Shown here: positions 1-6,516 of the stretch, piece after piece
Position numbering within the stretch: position 1 is the stretch's first letter
How the letters are laid out: the number at the start of each line of letters is the position of its first letter
Assembly: GCA_002331465.1 (NCBI GenBank)
Contig: DCYM01000231.1
Coordinates: forward strand, 1 to 21,376
Source of the DNA: Candidatus Neomicrothrix sp. UBA2110
GTDB taxonomy: Bacteria > Actinomycetota > Acidimicrobiia > Acidimicrobiales > Poriferisodalaceae
DNA: 21,376 nucleotides
Reading direction: 5' to 3'
Translations under genes and position numbers: made by a program
Notes under the pieces: generated by a model
What the model saw: the letters and a program-made list of their open reading frames with translations, nothing else
Told to the model about the DNA's origin: nothing
Database searches by the model: none

Positions 1-851
1 TCGCAGAAAGAGAACATTTCGACTTTGTCGAACTGGTGAACTCTGAAAATACCGCGGGTGTCTTTCCCGTAGGTTCCTGCTTCGCGGCGAAAGCACGAAG
101 AAAACCCTGCGTAGCGGATGGGCAAGGAGTCTCGTTCGAGGTGTTCGCCCCGATGAAGGCCAGCGAGGGCAACTTCAGAAGTCCCAATGAGAAACAGATC
201 GTCGCCCGCTATTTCGTATACCTGGTGCCGGTCTGTCGGGAAGAACCCGGCGTCAATCATCATCTCTTCGCGAACCAGTACAGGCGGCACTACTGGCACA
301 AAGCTCTGTTTTTCTAGAAGATCGAAAGCGAATTGGACGAGTGCGAATTCAACTCGAACCGCGGGACCCATGAGATAGGCAAACCGGCTACCGCTATTTT
401 TGACAGCTCGTTCGCTGTCGACGAGCCCCAAAAGTTCACCCAGTTCTGCGTGATCATGGGCAGGCGCTGGCGTCCGCTCGCCCACTTCTCGTTCTGTTAT
501 AAAATTATTTTCGTCGCCTGGCGGCACAGAACTGTGTGCCGGATTAGGAATCTGGAGCGCTAGTTCGTTGACCTCCATGGAGACTGTGTTCTCAGCAGCT
601 TCGAGCTTGTCTAACTCCGTCTTCAATCGCGTGGCTTCGGCAATCTTGGATTCACGTTCGTTTGGTTCTGCTCTACCTATTTCTTTGGAGGCAGCGTTTT
701 GCGCCGCTCGAGCCTCTTCGGCATCGTGCATAGCTGATCTACGACGTTCGTCTGCCTCTAAAACTGCGGTAATCAGCGCAGGGTCTACGCCTTTTTTTGT
801 CGCGCCGTCACGGTAATCAGCGCTTTCTCGTAAGCGGCGGAGATCAATCAC
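1..851 (-). CDS. serS: Seryl-tRNA synthetase, N-terminal part (gene continues past the window start)
   Basis: Charges tRNA-Ser with serine in the cytoplasm (class II synthetase). The minus-strand frame is open from a GTG at 849–851 to base 1, giving about 283 residues of a protein that is usually about 420. The N-terminus starts MIDLRRLRES and leads into a charged helical arm rich in Glu, Arg and Ala, as in the tRNA-binding coiled coil of SerRS. Next come a motif 1-like segment (GSRFAYLMGPAVRVE), the serine-site signature LIGTSEVALAG, and motif 2 (CFRREAGTYGKDTRG followed by FRVHQFDKVEMF). Motif 3 lies outside the window. The GTG start is chosen because it gives the normal SerRS N-terminus; there is no strong Shine-Dalgarno before it. 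The gene is 67 bp behind the oxidase gene ctaF on the same strand, so it may be read through from that operon or from its own promoter in the gap. Confidence 0.95.
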   Translation of the reverse strand, partial: MIDLRRLRESADYRDGATKKGVDPALITAVLEADERRRSAMHDAEEARAAQNAASKEIGRAEPNERESKIAEATRLKTELDKLEAAENTVSMEVNELALQIPNPAHSSVPPGDENNFITEREVGERTPAPAHDHAELGELLGLVDSERAVKNSGSRFAYLMGPAVRVEFALVQFAFDLLEKQSFVPVVPPVLVREEMMIDAGFFPTDRHQVYEIAGDDLFLIGTSEVALAGLHRGEHLERDSLPIRYAGFSSCFRREAGTYGKDTRGIFRVHQFDKVEMFSFC

Positions 852-887
852 AGCAACCGAAGCTACCGGGCGCGGGGCTCTTCATAA

Positions 888-893
888 ATTCTA
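888..893 (-). promoter_or_regulatory. Possible -10 element for serS in the ctaF–serS gap
   Basis: The 67-bp gap between ctaF and serS holds an AT-rich patch reading TAGAAT on the minus strand (five of six match TATAAT), about 37 bases before the GTG start. No well-spaced -35 element is visible, and no terminator hairpin separates ctaF from serS. This is a weak call based on composition and position only. Confidence 0.25.
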
Positions 894-918
894 TATTTGC
901 AGTCTTTGGGTGGGCGGC

Positions 919-1272
919 TCAACAGAACGTGCTTGCGTCACATCCAGAGGGATTCTGCCAGAACGCCATCGAAGTCCCCATCGCGGCGAACACCAGCACT
1001 GCGAGTATCAGCCCCGTCACGAACAAATAGCTGAATACCTTGCTGTCAAACTTCAAATGCATAAAGTACGAGACAACGATCTGAAACTTGACGACCATAA
1101 GTATGAGCAGTGACGGGATTTCCACGACTCCAAAATCAAAGAAATAGGTCGCTACTTCGACCGCTGTGAGGATGGCAAGAATGACAGCGATTTTGATGTA
1201 CCCAAAGTCGCTCAACCCATGTTCAGAATGTTCTTGGTGTCCCTCGTCTTCGGAGACGGTGGCGGTGTTCAT
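919..1272 (-). CDS. ctaF: Cytochrome c oxidase subunit IV (short prokaryotic COX4 type)
   Basis: Small accessory subunit of the caa3 oxidase in the cytoplasmic membrane. The 117-residue protein has a hydrophilic N-terminus rich in His and Glu, then three hydrophobic segments at about residues 26–46, 50–70 and 82–101. This is the layout of the prokaryotic cytochrome c oxidase subunit IV family (COX4_pro), whose members contain a typical SYFMHLKFD-like stretch between helices 2 and 3; that stretch is present here (VVSYFMHLKFDSK). It starts 13 bp after ctaE, whose stop codon lies inside the AGGAG placed about 11 bases before this ATG, so the two are probably translationally linked. The short family is distinct from the classical actinobacterial CtaF, which resembles the product at 5127–5915 instead; the symbol is used here in the general sense of subunit IV. 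Confidence 0.85.
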   Translation of the reverse strand: MNTATVSEDEGHQEHSEHGLSDFGYIKIAVILAILTAVEVATYFFDFGVVEIPSLLILMVVKFQIVVSYFMHLKFDSKVFSYLFVTGLILAVLVFAAMGTSMAFWQNPSGCDASTFC

Positions 1273-1285
1273 ATGACCAATGCTC

Positions 1286-1930
1286 CTACGGAATCAAATA
1301 GACGACCGCGAAGATAACAATCCACACGATGTCAACAAAGTGCCAATAAAGGCCGATTATTTCAATAGTTTCAGCGCGTTCGGGACCTAAGTTTCCCCTC
1401 GTGACAAGTACCCACATAGTCACGAGCATGACTATGCCCAGAGAAACGTGCACCCCATGAAAGCCGGTGAGGGTGAAGAAAGCAGACGAGGAGATGTTGG
1501 TCGTGAAACCAAGGCCTTCTCGATAGAAACCTGTGAATTCATAGACCTGGCCGGCAATAAAGATGGAGCCCAACGCAGCGGTGGTTAGCAACCACAGTTT
1601 GCATTGCTCCATCTCGGCTCTTTGTATGGAGGTCACTGCCAGCACCATGGTTAGCGAACTCATCAGAAGAACAAACGAGCTAACTGAGGTAAACGGAATG
1701 TCAAAAAGATCCGCTGCTGTCGGGCCTTTGGTAGCGGGGCCGACTCGATTTCGACACAGCAAATAGGTCGAGATGAGGGCGCCAAAAAGGAGGCAATCTG
1801 AACCCAAGAAGGCCCACATTGTGACCTTTTCGTTGGTCAGCCCAGTATTCGTCGGCAGGTGATGGTGGTCGTCCCAATCAGTTGGGCCGTACGCCAGTTC
1901 AGAGGTCTCGGCCTCAGCAGTATCAGCCAA
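1286..1930 (-). CDS. ctaE: Cytochrome c oxidase subunit III
   Basis: Membrane subunit that stabilises subunit I and supports proton uptake in aa3/caa3 oxidases. The product has five predicted membrane helices and family landmarks: TMWAFLGSDCLLFG in helix 1, the Glu-bearing GQVYEFTGFY, FFTLTGFHGVHV in helix 4, and YWHFVDIVWIVIF in helix 5. I place the start at the TTG at 1928–1930 because a perfect AGGAGG (1937–1942) lies six bases before it, giving 214 residues. The in-frame ATG at 1964–1966 would add 12 residues (MAATTTQPRRPP) but has no Shine-Dalgarno. With the TTG start the gene overlaps the end of ctaD by 8 bp, which fits translational coupling. The N-terminus carries a DDHHH cluster of unknown meaning. 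Confidence 0.93.
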   Translation of the reverse strand: MADTAEAETSELAYGPTDWDDHHHLPTNTGLTNEKVTMWAFLGSDCLLFGALISTYLLCRNRVGPATKGPTAADLFDIPFTSVSSFVLLMSSLTMVLAVTSIQRAEMEQCKLWLLTTAALGSIFIAGQVYEFTGFYREGLGFTTNISSSAFFTLTGFHGVHVSLGIVMLVTMWVLVTRGNLGPERAETIEIIGLYWHFVDIVWIVIFAVVYLIP

Positions 1931-3926
1931 CGGGGGCCTCCTCGGCTGTGTTGTTGTCGCTGCCATCGGAATCAGTTATATCCGGGTCCTGATGATCTCC
2001 ATGCCCATCGTGACCGGCATCAGGATCAGTAGCTGGCTCCAGACTCCAGCCGAACATAGAGCCAAGCATTAACAACAACCCAATCCCGGCAAGCCAGAGG
2101 TTATAGATCAACCCCAACGCGATCAGCGGAAACCCAGCGGCAAGGACTATGGGCCAATACGATGCTGAAGGTAAGTGGGGGTGCTGATCTCCCTTTTGAG
2201 CAATGTCGTTTCCGTTAGCGACTTTGCGGAGCTTGCCTGTTTCATCTGTCTGGTATTTTTTGTGCCAGAAATCGTCAAGGTCAGTGACCACTGGGACGTA
2301 ATCGAAGTTGTGTTCAGGGGCGGGTGAAGGTATTGCCCATTCAAGGGTCCTTCCATCCCACGGATCGGCTCCCTCTTGTGGAACTGTTCCCGCTTTATAG
2401 CCAAGCCATGTCCGAACAATGTTGATCGCGAAGATAATCATGCCAATCAAGATCACGAAAGCGCCGATGCTTACCACGGCGTTCCAAAAGTCGAAACCGT
2501 CTTCAGGCCCGTAACGGCTGTGACGGCGCGCCATGCCTTGCAACCCAAGTATGTGCATAGGACCGAACGTCATGTTGAACCCAATGAGCACTAACCAGAA
2601 GTGCCATTTGCCGAGCGCGTCGTTGAGTTTGTAGCCGAATGCTTTTGGCCACCAGTAATACATCCCGGCAAACAACCCCATTAGTGCGCCACCGAAGAGT
2701 ACGTAGTGGAAGTGGGCGACAATGAAGTAGGTGTCGGTTTGTTGCGTGTCGGCGGGTGCGACCGCGTGCATCACGCCTGACAACCCGCCGATTGTGAACA
2801 TTGAAACCAGCGATACGGAGAACATCATTGGCACCGTGAATCGGATGTTGCCGCCCCACATTGTCGCGATCCAGTTCAAAATCTTGACGCCAGTCGGCAC
2901 GGCGATGAACATCGTTGTTGCAGAGAAAGCCGCCACGCCCACCGGTCCGAGCCCGGAAACGAACATGTGGTGGGCCCAAACACCCCAGCCCATAAACCCG
3001 ATGGCTGCACCCGAAATTACGATGACTGAATAACCGAAAAGCGGTTTCCGTGAGAACACGGGCAACGTTTCGGAGACAATGCCAAATGACGGGAGAATAA
3101 GTACGTAAACCTCTGGGTGTCCAAAGATCCAAAAAAGATGCTGCCAAAGCAACGGATCTGCACCCATGGCAACGTTGAAAAAGTTGGAGTCAAAGGTCCG
3201 GTCAAAGCTGAGGAGCACCAGCGCCACAGTGATGACCGGCAAGGCAAAGAGCAGCAAGAACTGGACTACCAGAATCATCCATGTGAAGACTGGCATCCGA
3301 AGCATGCTCATTCCGGGCGCTCTCATGTTGATAATGGTCACAATGAGATTCATCGAACCCACGAGGGAGGCGATGCCCACTATTTGGAGCCCAAGTGCAT
3401 AGAAGTCCATGCCATTACCAGGCGAATAGGTGACACCAGTATTGGGCGCGTAAGCGAACCAGCCGCCGTCTGGGCCGCCACCCAGGAACCAACTGAGATT
3501 CAGAAAAATTCCTCCGAAAATGAAAAGCCAGAGACCCAACGCATTCAAGCGTGGGAAGGCGACATCTCGGGCTCCGATTTGCAGAGGCACCATGTAGTTA
3601 GCGAACGCCGCCGCGAGCGGCATGATGACGAGGAACACCATTGTTGTGCCATGCATCGTGAAAAGCTGGTTGTACTGGTCTGCGGTCAGCACATTGCCAT
3701 CTGGGGTAAATAGCTGCAACCTGATCAGAAGTGCTTCGATGCCTGCCCATAGAAACCAGAACATTGCGACGGCGCCGTACATGATTCCAATTTTTTTGTG
3801 ATCAACAGTAAAGAACCATGAACGCCAACCACTGGCATTGGTCGGACGCGCGAAGACGCCCGTGGTGGGGGTCGTCTCACCTGATTCAAGTTCGAGGATT
3901 TCGGGTCGTTCCTCGGTCATGGCCAT
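1923..3926 (-). CDS. ctaD: Cytochrome c oxidase subunit I, A-family, with C-terminal extension
   Basis: Catalytic subunit of the terminal oxidase: it reduces O2 at heme a3/CuB and pumps protons. All ligands are present: H92 and H407 for heme a, H405 for heme a3, and H270, H319 and H320 for CuB, with the cross-linked Tyr at Y274 (GHPEVY). D-channel residues N110, D121 and N128, Glu E272, K-channel K348 and the heme-propionate pair R467–R468 are all there, which defines the A1 type. At 667 residues it is longer than the usual 520–560. The extra part holds two more hydrophobic segments (about 589–626) and a His/Asp-rich tail (about 632–655). The start ATG at 3926 follows an AGGAG by about ten bases. 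It sits 34 bp behind ctaC and overlaps ctaE. Confidence 0.97.
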   Translation of the reverse strand: MAMTEERPEILELESGETTPTTGVFARPTNASGWRSWFFTVDHKKIGIMYGAVAMFWFLWAGIEALLIRLQLFTPDGNVLTADQYNQLFTMHGTTMVFLVIMPLAAAFANYMVPLQIGARDVAFPRLNALGLWLFIFGGIFLNLSWFLGGGPDGGWFAYAPNTGVTYSPGNGMDFYALGLQIVGIASLVGSMNLIVTIINMRAPGMSMLRMPVFTWMILVVQFLLLFALPVITVALVLLSFDRTFDSNFFNVAMGADPLLWQHLFWIFGHPEVYVLILPSFGIVSETLPVFSRKPLFGYSVIVISGAAIGFMGWGVWAHHMFVSGLGPVGVAAFSATTMFIAVPTGVKILNWIATMWGGNIRFTVPMMFSVSLVSMFTIGGLSGVMHAVAPADTQQTDTYFIVAHFHYVLFGGALMGLFAGMYYWWPKAFGYKLNDALGKWHFWLVLIGFNMTFGPMHILGLQGMARRHSRYGPEDGFDFWNAVVSIGAFVILIGMIIFAINIVRTWLGYKAGTVPQEGADPWDGRTLEWAIPSPAPEHNFDYVPVVTDLDDFWHKKYQTDETGKLRKVANGNDIAQKGDQHPHLPSASYWPIVLAAGFPLIALGLIYNLWLAGIGLLLMLGSMFGWSLEPATDPDAGHDGHGDHQDPDITDSDGSDNNTAEEAPVG
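1937..1942 (-). promoter_or_regulatory. Ribosome binding site AGGAGG that decides the ctaE start
   Basis: The minus strand reads AGGAGG here, inside the last codons of ctaD, six bases before the TTG at 1930. The upstream ATG at 1966 lacks any such site. The arrangement argues for TTG as the working start and for coupling of ctaE translation to ctaD. Confidence 0.7.
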
Positions 3927-3960
3927 GGGTTTCGGTCTCCTGGAAGCCGCGACGGGCAGG

Positions 3961-5130
3961 TCAACTTGGCATCAGTGGCGGGGGGCCACCGAGCGTACTG
4001 AGGTATGTAACGATGTCATCAAGATCGGCCTCATTAAGAATCTCCGCAAATGAGACCATGCCCTGACGGTTATCAGGGCGGGAAGGCTTTCGGGCGGGCG
4101 CATTTCGAACCCACTCACGCAAGTCTGCAATGTTTAGGGAACCATCGTCGTTGTAGAGCTCAAATACTGAACCGGCAAACGATGTTCGGGTCATTAGATG
4201 TGTCAGGTTAGGCGCATACCCAGAGGTGAGGTTGGCGTTGCCATTTGCCGCAGATTCATACACGCCGTTAACGACGTGGCAGCTGATGCAATGTCGACCA
4301 AAAAGATCGTATCCGCGTTTCGCGGATGCGGCGGTCGGGACGCTCGAAGCTTTCATTTGGTCCTCAACCCACGCATCGTAATCGTCTTGTTCTAGAGCTA
4401 CGGCGCGCATCTGCATGTTCGCGTGGCTCAGTCCACAGAATTCAGTGCACTCTCCGTAGAAGATTCCCGGCACCGGGGAACTAATCCGCCAATGATGAAC
4501 ACGTCCGGGGACAGCATCTTTTTTGCCGTTCAACTGTGGAATCCAAAAAGAGTGAATGACGTCGTTTGAAAGAATTTCGAGGTTGATTTCTTCGCCGATC
4601 GGGATCACGAGGTCGTTCGCTGTCACGATGTCGGGAGTGCCGTCTTCGTCGATGTCATAGCTGAACTGCCACCACCACTGCTGACCTTCAACTTTGATGG
4701 TTCGCCCATCGCCTTTCCCACTGAGGTCGAACACCGCGGGGATGGTGATGACCGTGAGAAAGACCAGCAGTATTACGGGGATTATTGTCCAGGTGAGTTC
4801 CGCTTTCTTGTTGCCGTGAATTTGCTCTGGAAGGTCGTTGGGGTCGTCGTCGGGTCGAGCCCTGAACTTGACAATCACTATGACTACGGCGATCGCGACG
4901 AAGACGCCCACCGCCGCAGCTAGGTAGCCGGAGAGCCGCATGAGCCCGTCGATTTGCTTGGCATTTTCGCCAATGGGATCGGTGGGGTCAATCCGTCCAG
5001 TCGCGCATGAAGTCAGTGCTGTGATTAGGACAAACAGCCCGCTGAGTCGAACTGCTCGATGCAGAATGGGGCGGTTCGTGGCCATTGAGTTCGTCGTTAC
5101 CTCAGTTAGTTTCGTATTGGTCGCGGTCAT
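3961..5130 (-). CDS. ctaC: Cytochrome c oxidase subunit II fused to a cytochrome c domain (caa3 type)
   Basis: Receives electrons and passes them through CuA to subunit I on the outer face of the membrane. It has a lipoprotein-like signal (LITALTSC, Cys42), two membrane helices (about 65–88 and 112–134) and a cupredoxin domain with CuA ligands H193, C228, E230, C232, H236 and M239. The aromatic electron-entry patch is QQWWWQF (150–156). A C-terminal domain (about 268–385) carries one heme c site, CISCH (C281, C284, H285), with M358 as the likely distal ligand. At 389 residues it is longer than plain subunit II because of this domain. The start ATG overlaps the upstream stop by four bases (ATGA). 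An internal ATG 15 codons later would give a shorter signal-peptide n-region and is the main alternative start. Confidence 0.96.
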   Translation of the reverse strand: MTATNTKLTEVTTNSMATNRPILHRAVRLSGLFVLITALTSCATGRIDPTDPIGENAKQIDGLMRLSGYLAAAVGVFVAIAVVIVIVKFRARPDDDPNDLPEQIHGNKKAELTWTIIPVILLVFLTVITIPAVFDLSGKGDGRTIKVEGQQWWWQFSYDIDEDGTPDIVTANDLVIPIGEEINLEILSNDVIHSFWIPQLNGKKDAVPGRVHHWRISSPVPGIFYGECTEFCGLSHANMQMRAVALEQDDYDAWVEDQMKASSVPTAASAKRGYDLFGRHCISCHVVNGVYESAANGNANLTSGYAPNLTHLMTRTSFAGSVFELYNDDGSLNIADLREWVRNAPARKPSRPDNRQGMVSFAEILNEADLDDIVTYLSTLGGPPPLMPS

Positions 5131-5915
5131 CGGATCACCACCGGCGCGTCAAGATCTGGAGCGGAGTGCTCATCCGGCGAGTCGTGAGTATCGTCGGATT
5201 CGCCGTGATTTTCCTCTTCTCCGTGATGCTCGAAGTCCCTTTCACCGCGTGCGGTTGCCGCGATGCCACCGATAATGAGGGCGAGACCTCCCACCACTAG
5301 GAATGACGCGATCACTGATCGGCGTAGCTCAGGTTTTGCGTAGATAAGAAAAGCAAAAGCCAAGATGAGGACGGAAGCGATGATGGCAAAAAAGCTGGCG
5401 CCGTTTTTGCTCGATGTCAGCAGTATTCGCGAGACGAGCACCACGGGTACCGCAATCGCGAGTGCACCATATAGGGGGATCTCAAATGGAGCTAACAGTC
5501 GGTCGCGTTCAACTGAATTGGCTTCCTGATTTGTCGAAAGGTGCTCAGCCCATGAGCTAAAGGTCCACTCAACAGCGGAGATGAGGATCGCAGAAATACC
5601 CACGATGGCGATGAATCCGTCTGTGACGAGGCCAACCATCAGTATTCCTAAGCCCAGGGAACCCATGATGGGCCACCATGCCGGGGTAGCTGGATGGTTA
5701 TGAGCTCGATCACGGTCGATCGAATCGCCATCTCCGACCGACAACGCGAGACCTGCTAGAAGCGCAAAGGCTGCGGCAGCGGTTCCCAAAACAATCGTGC
5801 CGAACATGACCATGTGCCCGTTGTTGTCCATGCCTGTGACAAGGCCAAGAAGCACCGCTGCCGCGGCGGTCAAGGCGACACGGCCGGCGAAGTATCTACT
5901 TGCTATGCCCAGCAT
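5127..5915 (-). CDS. Membrane protein with N-terminal half like actinobacterial CtaF (oxidase subunit IV) and a His/acid-rich tail
   Basis: The 262-residue product has about seven hydrophobic segments. The first half follows the layout of actinobacterial oxidase subunit IV (Cyt_c_ox_IV family, usually about 130–140 residues): two helices (about 10–28 and 36–60), a polar linker, then PAWWPIMGSLGLG and two more helices (81–118). The second half (about 148–220) adds three helices that I do not recognise. The tail (224–256) is crowded with His, Glu and Asp (HHGEEENHGESDD, DSPDEHSAPDLD) and could bind metal, which is inference. It lies between the subunit III-like gene (7 bp upstream) and ctaC (4-bp overlap), with an AGGAG immediately before its ATG. 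It is probably an accessory subunit of the caa3 oxidase, of the paralogue complex, or of both. The family assignment rests on pattern memory, not a profile search. Confidence 0.6.
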   Translation of the reverse strand: MLGIASRYFAGRVALTAAAAVLLGLVTGMDNNGHMVMFGTIVLGTAAAAFALLAGLALSVGDGDSIDRDRAHNHPATPAWWPIMGSLGLGILMVGLVTDGFIAIVGISAILISAVEWTFSSWAEHLSTNQEANSVERDRLLAPFEIPLYGALAIAVPVVLVSRILLTSSKNGASFFAIIASVLILAFAFLIYAKPELRRSVIASFLVVGGLALIIGGIAATARGERDFEHHGEEENHGESDDTHDSPDEHSAPDLDAPVVIR

Positions 5916-5922
5916 GGTTCTC

Positions 5923-6516
5923 CTACTTGACCACGTACACGGTGTACCAGGTCACAGCCCATGCCAGCACTGCGAAATCCCAAAAGAAAACTGCGGCTCC
6001 TAACGCCGTACTCCCCTGCTGTCCAACACTGCCCCCAAGGGAGCGGAGCCCCATCAGCCCTATGTAAAGGAGTCCTACAACAACAATCGCCAGGGCAAGC
6101 CCTGTCGTAGCGAAGGCAAGATTTTGATATTCCCCAGCCCCGATTTCCAGACCCATACGGTTGAGGCTATACATCACCATGTTGATGAAGCCCAGCCCTA
6201 ACACAATCGTCGTGGCGATGGCCGTCCAAGCATGAGCACTGTCTCGTCGTCGGCTGGCCCACAGGGCCCAGTGTGCCGTCACCATGGATGCAACCAGAGT
6301 GAGTAACGCGTACACCAACTGAGGATTGGGCACAGCTAACCCATTGAGCCAATCATGGCCGGGGTGCGGCCCAGAGGCGTGTCGCCGAGCCATGTAGAGC
6401 CCAAGTGCTCCTGCCATCATCATGGAGCATGCCGCGCATGCGAAACCTGTTGCCACAAGTTGTGCTCGGGGTCGTTGGGGGCCACCTGAAGCCAAAGTTG
6501 GGGTGGTGCCAGTCAT
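5923..6516 (-). CDS. Cytochrome c oxidase subunit III-like protein (divergent paralogue)
   Basis: The 197-residue product has five predicted membrane helices, as in CtaE, and ends in FFWDFAVLAWAVTWYTVYV, which parallels the YWHFVDIVWIVIFAVVYL of genuine subunit III. It also carries PNPQLVYALLTLVASMVTAHWAL, which matches the helix-2 region (SSFVLLMSSLTMVLA) in hydrophobic pattern. Several CtaE features are missing: the Glu of QVYEFTGFY aligns with Ser, and the helix-4 HGVH motif is gone. I take the ATG at 6514–6516, which overlaps the paralogue's stop as TGATG; a TTG one codon earlier is possible. A GAGGAGG lies about 14 bases upstream. The tight coupling to the pseudo-oxidase gene suggests the two products associate. 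Function unknown. Confidence 0.75.
   Translation of the reverse strand: MTGTTPTLASGGPQRPRAQLVATGFACAACSMMMAGALGLYMARRHASGPHPGHDWLNGLAVPNPQLVYALLTLVASMVTAHWALWASRRRDSAHAWTAIATTIVLGLGFINMVMYSLNRMGLEIGAGEYQNLAFATTGLALAIVVVGLLYIGLMGLRSLGGSVGQQGSTALGAAVFFWDFAVLAWAVTWYTVYVVK

Noticed and set aside
36..1030. Plus-strand frames in the first kilobase
   Set aside because: They lie antisense to serS and ctaF, both of which are recognisable on the minus strand.
2503..3713. Long open frames on either strand inside ctaD (for example 2503–3147 minus, 3117–3713 plus)
   Set aside because: They are shadows of ctaD; their translations are Arg/His-rich with no recognisable family, while the ctaD frame is fully conserved.
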